A stretch of 64,000 bases of DNA from Cupriavidus necator (GTDB taxonomy: Bacteria; Pseudomonadota; Gammaproteobacteria; Burkholderiales; Burkholderiaceae). Each line of letters starts with the position of its first letter. The first letter of the stretch is position 1. The notes under the pieces were generated by a model. That model was given only the letters and a program-made list of their open reading frames with translations. It did no database searches and was not told the origin of the DNA. The stretch is from contig NZ_SROX01000020.1 of NCBI RefSeq assembly GCF_013141915.1, positions 1 through 64,000 on the forward strand. The letters are read 5' to 3'. Both the position numbers and the translations under genes were made by a program. Below are positions 1-10,178 of this stretch, piece by piece.

Positions 1-23
1 CTCGTCTTGGTTTTGCGTGGCAT
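1..23 (-). CDS. Possible 5' end of a gene running off the left edge
   Basis: On the minus strand an AAGGAG Shine-Dalgarno (positions 34-29) stands 5 bases before an ATG at 23-21. The frame then reads M-P-R-K-T-K-T to the window edge. Seven residues are too few to identify the product. A lysine/arginine-rich start of this kind occurs in TetR-family regulators, but that is only a guess. The A+T-rich stretch at 40-75 could hold its promoter. Confidence 0.35.
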
Positions 24-156
24 ACATGCTCCTTGGCGACATGTTATGCCCTAAACACAAAATTTCTGACAGGTCCCAAAAGCCGACAGCATGTCACCAG
101 CAGCGACCACCGCAAAAAAGCCCGACACCACGTCACCACCAGCCCCAACCAAATAA
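24..156. other. Intergenic stretch at left edge
   Basis: This stretch lies between the stop of the manganese exporter gene (157) and the presumed start at 23. It is relatively A/C rich on the plus strand. I see no convincing terminator with a T-run and no other gene. Confidence 0.4.
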
Positions 157-732
157 TCACCCCCCAACATTCACCAACACCAACACCCCCAGCACCAAAA
201 AAATCCCCGCCGCAATCTTATGCACCAGCCCGATCGGCATCTTGTGGGCAAACTTGTCCCCCAGCAGCACCGCCGGCGCATTGGCGATCATCATGCCGAA
301 AGTCGTGCCCATCACCACCGCCAGCACGGCGTCGCTGAAGCGCGCCGCCAGCGCGACCGTGGCGATCTGGGTCTTGTCGCCCATCTCGGCAAAGAAGAAG
401 GCGACGAGGGTGGTGCCAAGGATGCCGATGAAGCCCTTGACGGGCCTGGCCTGCTCGGCGTCGTCAAGCTTGTCGGGGATCAGCATCCACGCGGCCATTG
501 CGATAAAGCCCAGGCCCAGGATCCATCGCAGCAGGCTTGCGCCGACCACGTGCGTGAGCCAGCCGCCAAGCGCCCCGGCAAAGCCGTGGTTGAACAGCGT
601 GGCGACCAGGATGCCGAGAATGATGGGAAGGGGTTTGCGATAACGTGCCGCCAGAACCAGCGACAGCAGCTGCGTCTTGTCGCCCATTTCAGCAAGGGCG
701 ACGATGCCTGTGGAGACGAGGAAGGCTTCCAT
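157..732 (-). CDS. TMEM165/GDT1 family (UPF0016) manganese exporter
   Basis: A 191-residue inner-membrane protein with the duplicated family signature E-M-G-D-K-T-Q at residues 15-21 and again at 116-122, each in a half of about three hydrophobic segments. The acidic residues of the two motifs form the cation path in this family, whose bacterial members export Mn2+ (established for the family). The ATG at 732 is chosen because the first motif then lies in the first membrane helix as usual; an upstream in-frame ATG at 786 would add 18 unrelated residues. The long leader carries a yybP-ykoY riboswitch, which fits Mn2+-induced expression. Confidence 0.93.
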   Translation of the reverse strand: MEAFLVSTGIVALAEMGDKTQLLSLVLAARYRKPLPIILGILVATLFNHGFAGALGGWLTHVVGASLLRWILGLGFIAMAAWMLIPDKLDDAEQARPVKGFIGILGTTLVAFFFAEMGDKTQIATVALAARFSDAVLAVVMGTTFGMMIANAPAVLLGDKFAHKMPIGLVHKIAAGIFLVLGVLVLVNVGG

Positions 733-787
733 GTTTTTATGTGGGATAACCGGGCCGCAATGCATCGCGAGATGCCAATGACACAAC

Positions 788-812
788 CCTTTCCCGGCCC
801 GGCCAGAAAGGG
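788..812 (-). promoter_or_regulatory. Hairpin between riboswitch and start codon, possible expression platform
   Basis: A stem of CCCTTTC and GAAAGGG encloses a GC-rich loop, just 3' of the riboswitch P1 stem. It has no T-run, so it does not look like an intrinsic terminator. It may mediate control of translation or Rho access. The role is inference. Confidence 0.45.
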
Positions 813-817
813 ATGGT

Positions 818-980
818 CATCGGTCTCGCCAGGCATGGACGCTGCCTGGGCCAGTTGGCCAGGCGGGTCCGGAGCTGCGTACGCCATAACCGCAAGCGGT
901 CAAGTCTGTTGACGTACGCCCCTGTCCCCCGGAGTCCGCATTGCGCGGCGCGGTGAGAGCAGGGCGGCTACTCCCCAATG
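818..980 (-). promoter_or_regulatory. yybP-ykoY manganese riboswitch
   Basis: Read on the minus strand, the conserved blocks appear in order. A 5' block GGGGAGTAGCCG lies near 976-965, a middle ACGTCAACAG near 914-905, and a 3' block GGCGAGACC near 830-821. The closing P1 stem is CATTGG (980-975) paired with CCGATG (823-818). These blocks are the signature of the yybP-ykoY aptamer, a Mn2+ sensor often found upstream of TMEM165-type exporters. It lies in the leader of the exporter gene at 157-732. Confidence 0.85.
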
Positions 981-989
981 GAAGCGGCA

Positions 990-1019
990 ATTATAACCGC
1001 GGCGGCGGCGGATCGTCCA
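990..1019 (-). promoter_or_regulatory. Promoter of the riboswitch-controlled Mn exporter
   Basis: A perfect -10 TATAAT (995-990, minus strand) has a weak -35 TGGACG (1019-1014) 18 bases upstream. Transcription would start near 983, directly before the aptamer. Confidence 0.6.
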
Positions 1020-1043
1020 CCACCGCCGCGGTCGGCACGGCGA

Positions 1044-2207
1044 TCAGGCCGGTACCGGCGCGTTCTCGCTGGTCTGGCGGCCGCGGAAATCGGTCCAGCA
1101 CAGCGCCTTGAAGTCATAGAGCTTGCAGCGGCGCGCGGTGTCGAAGTACCAGCGCCAGGAGAAGTTCTCGATGATGATGCGGCCCGGCAGCGCGTGTTCC
1201 AGCAGCGCCTGCGCGCGCTTGAGGCGGTACAGCGGTACGCTCATGTCGACGTGGTGCGCGGTGTGTTCCATGATGTGGTGCAGCGCGGCGCCGATGCCAT
1301 GGCGGAAGCGAAGGTGCACGGTGGTGGAAACGAACGGCTGGGCTTTTGCCCACATGGCCTTGGTGTCGTACCAGGCGACGCTGGTGTGGGTATGGTGCAC
1401 ATACAGCACGAAGCCGACGGTGACGTTCCACACCAGGAAAGGCAGCACGAAGCCGGCGCCGATCAGCATCCATACCGACTGCTCCGTGGCCAGCGCCAAG
1501 GCTGCCAGCGCGCCGATCCATGCCAGCCCGAAGCCCGCCACCAGCATGCAGTCGCCGGTGAAAATAGCGCGGCGCGTGGCCATCTGGCGCTTGCTGGGGA
1601 AGAACAGCTTGCACCACCAGATCTCGACCAGGTAATACAGGCCCGGGCCAAAGCCGGTGCGGTAGATGCGCTCCATCACGCGGCGCCAGCGCGGCAGTGC
1701 GTTGAATTCTTCGAGCGAGTAGGGCGCCCAGACGAAGTCGAAGCCCTTGAGGTTGGTGTAGCCGTGGTGCACCACGTTGTGGCCGACTTCCCACAGGCTG
1801 TACGGCGTCAGCGACGGCAGGAAGGTCAGCCGGCCCAGCCACTTGTTCAGGCCGCGGCGCGGGGTCAGGCTCTGGTGGCAGGCATCGTGGCCGATGATAA
1901 ACAGGCGCGCGATCAACAGCCCCGCCAGCACGCCCAGCGCCAGCTTGGCGGCCCAGTACGGCGCCAGCACCACGCCGGCCAGCACGGCGCCGAACAGCAG
2001 GTAGTCGAAGGCGAACAGCATCAGCGCGCGCGGCGTGCTGCGCTGGCCCAGCGGGATCAGCCAGCCGCGGATGATCTTGCGCGAGGGCAGCGGCGCGTCC
2101 GGCGCGATCGGTTCGGGCAGGGGGACGTCATGCCGGGCCTGGGGGCGCGCGCGGGCTTGCGGGGCGGCATGCGCGGCGGGGGAATCTGCGGTGTGAGAAG
2201 CGGTCAT
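1044..2207 (-). CDS. Membrane fatty acid desaturase
   Basis: A 387-residue membrane di-iron desaturase (FA_desaturase family). Three histidine boxes are visible: HDACH at 107-111, HNVVHH at 143-148 and HIMEHTAHH at 311-319, with an extra HHTHT at 271-275, plus paired hydrophobic segments at about 62-106 and 217-270. The pattern is closest to delta-12 type acyl-lipid desaturases, which insert a double bond into membrane fatty acids using O2; regiospecificity cannot be read from sequence. The start at 2207 has AGAAGG just upstream, whereas a longer frame to 2423 runs through non-coding-like sequence. A palindrome at 2303-2318 lies in its upstream region. Confidence 0.88.
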   Translation of the reverse strand: MTASHTADSPAAHAAPQARARPQARHDVPLPEPIAPDAPLPSRKIIRGWLIPLGQRSTPRALMLFAFDYLLFGAVLAGVVLAPYWAAKLALGVLAGLLIARLFIIGHDACHQSLTPRRGLNKWLGRLTFLPSLTPYSLWEVGHNVVHHGYTNLKGFDFVWAPYSLEEFNALPRWRRVMERIYRTGFGPGLYYLVEIWWCKLFFPSKRQMATRRAIFTGDCMLVAGFGLAWIGALAALALATEQSVWMLIGAGFVLPFLVWNVTVGFVLYVHHTHTSVAWYDTKAMWAKAQPFVSTTVHLRFRHGIGAALHHIMEHTAHHVDMSVPLYRLKRAQALLEHALPGRIIIENFSWRWYFDTARRCKLYDFKALCWTDFRGRQTSENAPVPA

Positions 2208-2302
2208 GCAGAACCTTCTGATTGCGGTCGATGGGTATGGGTGCGCGGCAACACGAAGGCCGCGGCGAAACCGCAAGGTTAGAAGGCTTTGTCGGGGGCA
2301 GT

Positions 2303-2318
2303 CTTGACGGTCGTCAAG
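2303..2318. promoter_or_regulatory. Candidate operator upstream of the desaturase
   Basis: A perfect 7-bp inverted repeat CTTGACG-GT-CGTCAAG lies between guaD and the desaturase, about 96 bases before the desaturase start. Its core ACGGTCGT recurs in the palindrome at 57435-57469. Short palindromes with a 2-bp centre are typical of TetR-family operators, and TetR regulators control desaturases in other proteobacteria. The link here is inference. Confidence 0.4.
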
Positions 2319-2394
2319 CCGGTGGGATGGTGAAAGCGGTAAAGGCGTGCCCGCCGCCATGGCGGCGGGTGTGTGCGCGGCGCGGTGTGATGTG

Positions 2395-3717
2395 TCAGGC
2401 TGCCGGGACGCTTGCCGCCTCACCCATCACATAGACGCTGTCGATCACGCGGTCGTCGCCCAGCATGGCAAAGGCGAACAGTTCTTCTTCCAGCGTCTCC
2501 GAACGGTTGCTGCGCCGGGCGATCAGCGGCGTGGCCTTGGGATCGAGCACGATGAAGTCGGCCTCGCAGCCCTCGCTGAAGCTGCCGACGCGGCCGGTCC
2601 ATCCCAGCGCCTCGGCGGCGGCGCGCGTGGCCAGGTAGAACATGCGCAGCGCGGTCAGGTAGTAGCCGCCCATGCGCGCCACCTTGTGCGCGGCGTTCAT
2701 GGTGCGGAACATCGAGAACGAGGTGCCGCCGCCGACGTCGGTGGCCAGCGTCACGTTCAGGCGGTTGGCGTCGGACTGGTGGAAGTCATAGAAGCCGCTG
2801 CCCAGGAACAGGTTGGAAGTGGGGCAGTGCGCCACCGCGGCGCCGCTGTCGGCCAGACGGCGGCGATCGTCCTGGTCCAGGTAGATGGCGTGGCCGTACA
2901 TCGCGCCCGGACGCAGCAGGCCGTAGCGGTCGTAGACGTCCAGGTAGCTGCGCGCGTCCGGGAACAGTTCGGCCACCCATTTGACCTCGTCGCGGTTCTC
3001 GGCCACGTGGGTCTGGATAAAGGCGTCCGGGTAGGCGCGCGCCAGCTCGCCGCAGGCGGCCAGTTGCGCCTCGGTCGAGGTGGGCGCGAAGCGCGGCGTG
3101 ATGGCGTACGACAGGCGTCCCTTGTTATGCCAGCGCGACAGCAGGTCGGCCGAATCGCGGGCGCCGGTCTCGGCCGTATCGCGCAGGAACTCGGGGCAGT
3201 TGCGGTCCATCATCACCTTGCCGGTGACCATGCGCAGGTTGCGCGCCTCGCTTTCGGCAAAGAGCGCGTCGGCGGAGGCCTTGTGCACCGTGCTCCAGAC
3301 CACCGCGCTGGTGGTGCCGTTGCGCAGCAGTTCCTCGGTGAAGAAGCCGGCCACGCCGCGCGCATAGTCGGGATCGGCGAAGCGGCGCTCTTCGGGGAAG
3401 GTGTAGGTGTCGAGCCAGTGCAGCAGGCCAGGCGACGGCGACGCGATCATGTCGGTCTGCGGGTAGTGCACGTGGGTGTCGATAAAGCCGGGCACGATCA
3501 GCTTGCCGCGGTGGTCGATCACCTCCGCGCCGGCCGGGATGCGCGCGGCCAGTTCCGCGTAGTCGCCGGCGGCGGCAATGCGCCCGTCGGTGACGATCAG
3601 CACCCCGTCGTCCCAATACTGATACGCGTCTTCATGGAATTGCGGATCGCGCAGGAAATGCAGGACGCGGCCGCGAATGGCGCGGGTACGGGAGTCAGTA
3701 ATGGGGTGGGTCGTCAT
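2395..3717 (-). CDS. guaD: Guanine deaminase
   Basis: A 440-residue amidohydrolase converting guanine to xanthine and ammonia in the cytoplasm. The metal-binding HVH of the P-G-F-I-D-T-H-V-H-Y-P-Q motif is at 82-84, followed by H237 in T-H-V-A-E-N, H276 in Y-G-H-A and D327 in A-T-D-V-G-G-G, the usual zinc ligand set of bacterial guanine deaminases. The length is normal. The start at 3717 precedes M-T-T-H and avoids 15 extra unrelated residues. It is the last gene of the purine block xdhA-xdhB-xdhC-adenine deaminase-guaD, so its xanthine product would feed the neighbouring xanthine dehydrogenase. Confidence 0.93.
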   Translation of the reverse strand: MTTHPITDSRTRAIRGRVLHFLRDPQFHEDAYQYWDDGVLIVTDGRIAAAGDYAELAARIPAGAEVIDHRGKLIVPGFIDTHVHYPQTDMIASPSPGLLHWLDTYTFPEERRFADPDYARGVAGFFTEELLRNGTTSAVVWSTVHKASADALFAESEARNLRMVTGKVMMDRNCPEFLRDTAETGARDSADLLSRWHNKGRLSYAITPRFAPTSTEAQLAACGELARAYPDAFIQTHVAENRDEVKWVAELFPDARSYLDVYDRYGLLRPGAMYGHAIYLDQDDRRRLADSGAAVAHCPTSNLFLGSGFYDFHQSDANRLNVTLATDVGGGTSFSMFRTMNAAHKVARMGGYYLTALRMFYLATRAAAEALGWTGRVGSFSEGCEADFIVLDPKATPLIARRSNRSETLEEELFAFAMLGDDRVIDSVYVMGEAASVPAA

Positions 3718-3794
3718 GGTTTGTCTCTCGTGGCCGGCCCGCGCGGCACCGCAGGGGTGCAAGCAGCAGGCCGCGCTATTGGCATGCGCCGTGC

Positions 3795-4850
3795 TCAGGC
3801 CGCGGGGGCCGTTGCAGGCAGGGACTTGGGCGGATCGGACCAGAAGTGGTCGACTTCCGCCAGGAACTCGGCCTTCTGCATGGCAGGCAGGAAGGCCGCT
3901 TCAAAGCTGTTGCGGGCCAGCTTGTGCGCGTCGGCCGCATCCAGCGGCAGCGCGTCGAAGCTGGCTTCCCAGTTGGCATTCATATAGCCGCCGAAGTAGG
4001 CCGGGTCGTCCGAATGCAGCGTGACCGCCACGCCGGCATCGAGCATGCGCTTGAGCGGGTGGTCGCGCAGGTCGGGATAGACCTTGAGCTTGACGTTCGA
4101 CAGCGGGCATACGGTCAGCGCCACGCGCTCGCGCGCCAGGCGCTCGACCAGCGCGGGATCGTCGATGGCGCGCACGCCGTGGTCGATGCGCTCGGCGTTC
4201 AGGATGTCGAGCGCATCGGTGACGTATTGCGCCGGGCCTTCCTCGCCGGCGTGGGCGACCCGGTGCAGGCCCAGCGCTTGCGCCCGCGCGAACACGCGTG
4301 CGAACTTTTCCGGCGGGTTGCCTTGCTCGGACGAATCCAAGCCCACGCCGACGAAGCGGTCGCGGTAGGGCAGCGCCGCTTCCAGCGTGGCGAACGCGTC
4401 TTCCTCGGGCAGATGGCGCAGGAAGCACAGGATCAGGCTGCTGGAGAAGTCGTATTCGGTGCGGGCCTGGGCCAGGGCATCGGCAATGCCGTCGATCACC
4501 ACGCCCATCGGCACGCCGCGCGCGGTATGGGTCTGCGGATCGAAGAAGATCTCGGCGTGGCGGACGTTGTCGGCGACGGCGCGCTTGACGTAGTCCATGG
4601 TCATGTCGAAGAAATCTTCCTCGGTCAGCAGCACGCTGGCGCCGGCGTAATAGATGTCCAGGAACGATTGCAGGTCGGTGAAGGCGTAGGCGGCGCGCAG
4701 CGCGTCGACGCTGGGGTAGGGCAGCGCCACCTGGTTGCGCTGCGCCAGCCGGAAGATCAGTTCCGGCTCAAGCGTGCCTTCGATATGCACATGCAGTTCG
4801 GCCTTGGGAGTGCGGCGGATCTGTTCCGCGAGCGCGGCATCGATGGTCAT
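3795..4850 (-). CDS. Adenine deaminase (adenosine deaminase superfamily, ADE type)
   Basis: A 351-residue zinc hydrolase. H20 and H22 (E-L-H-V-H-I-E-G), HAGE at 200-203 and HSDDPAYFGGY at 279-289 are visible. True adenosine deaminases carry N-T-D-D-P at the last position; S-D-D-P-A-Y-F-G-G-Y is the form seen in the adenine deaminase branch (fungal Aah1 and its proteobacterial relatives), so adenine to hypoxanthine is the likelier reaction. Many databases would name it add. Context agrees: hypoxanthine is a substrate of the xanthine dehydrogenase encoded upstream. The start at 4850 removes 49 low-quality residues. Confidence 0.87.
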   Translation of the reverse strand: MTIDAALAEQIRRTPKAELHVHIEGTLEPELIFRLAQRNQVALPYPSVDALRAAYAFTDLQSFLDIYYAGASVLLTEEDFFDMTMDYVKRAVADNVRHAEIFFDPQTHTARGVPMGVVIDGIADALAQARTEYDFSSSLILCFLRHLPEEDAFATLEAALPYRDRFVGVGLDSSEQGNPPEKFARVFARAQALGLHRVAHAGEEGPAQYVTDALDILNAERIDHGVRAIDDPALVERLARERVALTVCPLSNVKLKVYPDLRDHPLKRMLDAGVAVTLHSDDPAYFGGYMNANWEASFDALPLDAADAHKLARNSFEAAFLPAMQKAEFLAEVDHFWSDPPKSLPATAPAA

Positions 4851-4905
4851 GGGGGCCTCGTTTCTGGGCTTTTCTGTGCCGGCCGGCAGGGCCGGCGGCA
4901 CGGGT

Positions 4906-5895
4906 TCAGGGATGCACCGTCTCGGCATGGCCCGCACGCAGCGCGGCAAGGCGCTGTTCACGGACCTGGAGCAGCTGGGCGACGATGGCAATTGCAATCA
5001 TAGCCGGAGCCTTGTCGGTGATCCCCGAAACCCCCATGGGGCATGTCATTTCCGCAAACCGGGCCGGGTCGATGCCGTGCTCGGCCATGCGGTGTTCAAA
5101 GCATGCGCGCTTGGTCTTGGAGCCGATCAGGCCGAAGTACGCGAAATCGGTGCGCTTGAAGATTGCTTCGCACAGGGTCTGGTCGAGCGCATGGCTGTGC
5201 GTCATCACCAGGAAGTAGCTGCCCGCCGGCGCCTGCGCCACCACGGCCTCGGGGGTGTCGCTGGCCTCGGCCTCGACGTTGTCGGGCAGGCCGCCGGGGA
5301 ACAGGGTGTCGCGCTCGTCCACCCAGTGCACGCGGCACGGCAGCGTGGCCAGCACCTTGACCAGCGCGTGGCCGACATGGCCCGCGCCGAACAGCACCAC
5401 GTGCATGGTGTCGGGCACCAGCGTGTCGGTCCAGCTGCCGTCCGGCTCCAGCATGACGCCGGGCAGGACGGCGCGGCTGTCTGCGAACGTGATGGCACCG
5501 TGGGCGGGGACATGCCGTTGCAGCGAGCGGTGCGCGGCAAACCTGCGTTCGACGGTATCCAGCCACGCCAGGTCGGACGCGCCAAGGACCTCGAACGCCA
5601 GCTGCACCACGCCGCCGCAGCACTGCCCCAGCGCGGGCCCCAGTGGAATGCGCTCGATCCGGCGGGCCTCTCCGCGCACCAGCATTGCGCGGGCGATATC
5701 CATGCCGCGCCACTCCAGGTGGCCACCGCCGATGGTGCCGACCAGGTCGTCGGCGCTGACCAGCATGCGGATGCCGGCCTCGCGCGGGGCCGAGCCCTTG
5801 ACCTCGACGATGGTGACCATCGCCACCGGCACGCCGGCGCGCACCATGCGTGCGGCATCGGCGAAGCGGAAGGGTTTGAGCGGTGCGTCCTGCAT
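4906..5895 (-). CDS. xdhC: Xanthine dehydrogenase accessory protein XdhC
   Basis: A 329-residue cytoplasmic protein of the XdhC/CoxI family. It binds molybdenum cofactor and helps deliver its sulfurated form to xanthine dehydrogenase. The N-terminal half carries E-V-K-G-S-A-P-R-E-A-G and G-T-I-G-G-G-H-L-E. The C-terminal half is a Rossmann-like domain with V-L-F-G-A-G-H-V-G-H-A and the closing G-L-I-G-S-K-T-K-R. The start M-Q-D-A-P at 5895 fits the family; an open frame extends upstream but crosses the xdhB gene. It follows xdhB after 164 bases that contain a strong hairpin. Confidence 0.93.
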   Translation of the reverse strand: MQDAPLKPFRFADAARMVRAGVPVAMVTIVEVKGSAPREAGIRMLVSADDLVGTIGGGHLEWRGMDIARAMLVRGEARRIERIPLGPALGQCCGGVVQLAFEVLGASDLAWLDTVERRFAAHRSLQRHVPAHGAITFADSRAVLPGVMLEPDGSWTDTLVPDTMHVVLFGAGHVGHALVKVLATLPCRVHWVDERDTLFPGGLPDNVEAEASDTPEAVVAQAPAGSYFLVMTHSHALDQTLCEAIFKRTDFAYFGLIGSKTKRACFEHRMAEHGIDPARFAEMTCPMGVSGITDKAPAMIAIAIVAQLLQVREQRLAALRAGHAETVHP

Positions 5896-5987
5896 GGTCG
5901 GGGGCCTTTGGGGAGATGCCTGGTGATGCCTGGTGAGGCTTTGAGTTGCCGGGTTCAGGGGTGGCGCGCGCCGGCTTCTTCCACCGG

Positions 5988-6015
5988 CCCGGCGGCTGTC
6001 AACGCAGCCGCCGGG
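5988..6015. other. Strong hairpin between xdhB and xdhC
   Basis: A perfect 11-bp stem CCCGGCGGCTG / CAGCCGCCGGG with loop TCAACG lies in the 164-base xdhB-xdhC spacer. It lacks a T-run on either strand, so it is not a standard terminator. It could stabilise the upstream xdhAB message or limit read-through into xdhC. Confidence 0.55.
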
Positions 6016-6059
6016 GGAAAGTCCGGGGCGCCCGCGGGCGCGCGCTTCCTGACCATGGT

Positions 6060-8420
6060 TCAGGCTGCCTGCGCAGCCCCTTGCGCCACCGCCTCGCGCA
6101 CCGCGTCGACGGCGTCCAGGATCGCCTCGCTGGTGGCCGGCGCCTTCAGCGGCGGGTTGATGCGGTAGTCGCCCACCGCGGCGACGGCATCGCGGATCGC
6201 GAAGAACACCGAGAACGGCAGCAGCAGCGGCGGCTCGCCCACGGCCTTGGAACGATGAATGCTGTCCTCGACGTTGCGGTTCTGGAACAGGCGCACGTTG
6301 AATGCTTCCGGGCAGTCGTTGACCGTCGGGATCTTGTACGTGGACGGGGCGTGCGTCATCAGCTTGCCGTCCTTGTTCCACCACAGTTCCTCGGTGGTCA
6401 GCCAGCCCATGCCCTGGATAAAGGCGCCTTCGACCTGGCCGATGTCGATCGCCGGGTTCAGCGAGCGGCCGGCGTCGTGCAGCGCGTCGGCGCGCAGCAG
6501 CTTCCATTCGCCGGTGAGGGTGTCGACCAGCACCTCGGAGCACGCGGCACCGTAGGCGAAGTAGTAGAACGGGCGGCCCTGCAGCTTGCTCTGGTCCCAG
6601 TGCAGCTTGGGCGTGGTGTAGAAGCCGTCGGACCACAGCTGCACGCGCGCCACGTAGGCTTCGCGCGCCAGCTCGCCGAACGACAGGCGCAGTTCGCCGG
6701 CGCTGACCAGGTCATCGTTGAAGCGCACTTCGGACGGTTCCACGCCCGCCTTGCGCGCGGCGAAAGCGGCCAGGCGCTCGCGGATCTGGCGCGCGGCGTC
6801 CTGCGCGGCCTTGCCGTTCAGGTCGGCACCGGTCGACGCGGCGGTGGCCGAGGTGTTGGCCACCTTGCTGGTATCGGTCGCGGTCACGCGCACGCGTTCC
6901 ATGCGGATGCCCAGTTCGTGCGCCACCACCATCGCCACCTTGGTGTTCAGGCCCTGGCCCATTTCGGTGCCACCGTGGTTCACCAGCACCGAACCGTCGT
7001 TGTAGACGTGCACCAGCGCGCCGGCCTGGTTGAAGTGGGCAACGTTGAACGAGATGCCGAACTTCACCGGGGTGATGGCGATGCCTTTCTTCAGCACCGG
7101 GCTCGCGGCGTTGAACGCGCGCGTGGCCTCGCGGCGGGCGCGGTATGCGCTGCTGGCCACCAGTTCGTCGATCAGTTCGTGGATGACGTTGTCTTCGACG
7201 GTCTGGCCGTAAGGCGTGACGTTGTTCTCGGTCTTGCCGTAGAAGTTGGCGCGGCGCACGTCCAGCGAATCCTTGCCGACCGTACGGGCGACATTGTCCA
7301 GGATGTACTCGACCGCGAACGCGCCCTGGGGGCCGCCGAAGCCGCGGAACGCGGTGTTGCTCTGCGTGTTGGTCTTGCCGCAGTAGCCGTCGATCTGCAC
7401 GTTCGGCAGCCAGTAGGCGTTGTCGAAGTGGCAGATGGCACGGGTCATCACCGGGCCAGACAGGTCGGCCGAGAAGCCGGCGCGCGACACCATCTCGACC
7501 TTGACGCCTTCGATATGGCCCTCGTCGTCGTGGCCCACGCTGTAGTCGAACACGAAGTCATGGCGCTTGCCGGTGATCATCATGTCGTCGTCGCGGTCCG
7601 GGCGCAGCTTGACCGGGCACATCAGCTTCCAGGCGGCCAGCGCGGCGCAGCAGGCGAACAGCGCCGACTGCGATTCCTTGCCGCCGAAGCCGCCGCCCAT
7701 GCGGCGGCATTCGACCAGCACCTGGTGCGCGTGCCAGCCCAGCATGTGCGACACGGCGTGCTGCATTTCGGTCGGGTGCTGGGTCGAGCACCACACATGC
7801 ATGCCGTCGTTCTCGCGCGGGGCGGCGTAGGAGATCTGGCCTTCCAGGTAGAACTGCTCCTGGCCCCCCAGGTGGATCGTGCCGCTGTCCTGGTGGACCG
7901 CGCCGGCAATGCGCGCGGCGGGCTCGCCGCGGGTCAGGTGCATCGGCGGCAGCACATAGCTGCCGGCCTCGTGCGCGGCCTGCGGCGACAGCACCGGTGG
8001 CAGGTCCTCGTAGTCGATCACGCCGAGGCGGGCAGCGCGGCGCGCGGCGTCATGCGAGGTAGCCACCACGATAAAGACCGGCTGGCCGATGAACTGCACC
8101 ACGTCGCGTGCCAGGATCGGGTCGTCATGGATGATCGGGCCGCAGTCGTTGGTGCCGGGGATGTCGTCCACGGTCAGCACGTCGACCACGCCCGGCGCGG
8201 CACGCACTTTGTCGAGCGAGACCGACTTGATGCGCGCGTGCGCGCGGGTGCTCATGCCGAGCGCGGCGTGCAGCGTGCCGGCCAGCTCCGGGATGTCGTC
8301 GGTGTAGGTGGCGGTGCCGGCCACGTGCAGGTGGGCGGATTCGTGCGGGCGCGAGATGCCGACCTGCGGGACCTGTTCGGCGGTGGCGTCGAGCAGGAAG
8401 GGTTCGGTTTGCTTGTTCAT
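6060..8420 (-). CDS. xdhB: Xanthine dehydrogenase, molybdopterin-binding subunit
   Basis: A 786-residue catalytic subunit that hydroxylates hypoxanthine and xanthine to urate at the molybdenum cofactor. Family landmarks include G-G-G-F-G-G-K-E-S, the substrate-binding arginine in F-R-G-F-G-G-P-Q-G, and K-A-V-G-E-P-P near the C-terminus with the catalytic glutamate. The start M-N-K-Q-T at 8420 is preferred over 8492, which lies inside xdhA. Only 25 bases separate it from xdhA, so the two are cotranscribed. Confidence 0.95.
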   Translation of the reverse strand: MNKQTEPFLLDATAEQVPQVGISRPHESAHLHVAGTATYTDDIPELAGTLHAALGMSTRAHARIKSVSLDKVRAAPGVVDVLTVDDIPGTNDCGPIIHDDPILARDVVQFIGQPVFIVVATSHDAARRAARLGVIDYEDLPPVLSPQAAHEAGSYVLPPMHLTRGEPAARIAGAVHQDSGTIHLGGQEQFYLEGQISYAAPRENDGMHVWCSTQHPTEMQHAVSHMLGWHAHQVLVECRRMGGGFGGKESQSALFACCAALAAWKLMCPVKLRPDRDDDMMITGKRHDFVFDYSVGHDDEGHIEGVKVEMVSRAGFSADLSGPVMTRAICHFDNAYWLPNVQIDGYCGKTNTQSNTAFRGFGGPQGAFAVEYILDNVARTVGKDSLDVRRANFYGKTENNVTPYGQTVEDNVIHELIDELVASSAYRARREATRAFNAASPVLKKGIAITPVKFGISFNVAHFNQAGALVHVYNDGSVLVNHGGTEMGQGLNTKVAMVVAHELGIRMERVRVTATDTSKVANTSATAASTGADLNGKAAQDAARQIRERLAAFAARKAGVEPSEVRFNDDLVSAGELRLSFGELAREAYVARVQLWSDGFYTTPKLHWDQSKLQGRPFYYFAYGAACSEVLVDTLTGEWKLLRADALHDAGRSLNPAIDIGQVEGAFIQGMGWLTTEELWWNKDGKLMTHAPSTYKIPTVNDCPEAFNVRLFQNRNVEDSIHRSKAVGEPPLLLPFSVFFAIRDAVAAVGDYRINPPLKAPATSEAILDAVDAVREAVAQGAAQAA

Positions 8421-8445
8421 GCCGATGCGTTCCTTGTTCTCTGGC

Positions 8446-9948
<1,503 letters not shown>

Positions 9949-10178
9949 GGTCTTCTCTCTCTTGGTGATGGCGGAAACATAGCACCCGGGCTTTGCAGCA
10001 ATATTCAGCCCAGGTGATATGCCCCATCAGCGGGCGCACCGGTCGGTACGCCGCCGCACCAGGCGGCGCCCCCCGCGAGGGGGTGATTTGACCGATTGTG
10101 GGGTGCCTGTCATACACTATGCGCCGTTCCCATCCCCCACGCCACCCATCCGGCCCCCGCCGGAGGGCCGCCATCGCC

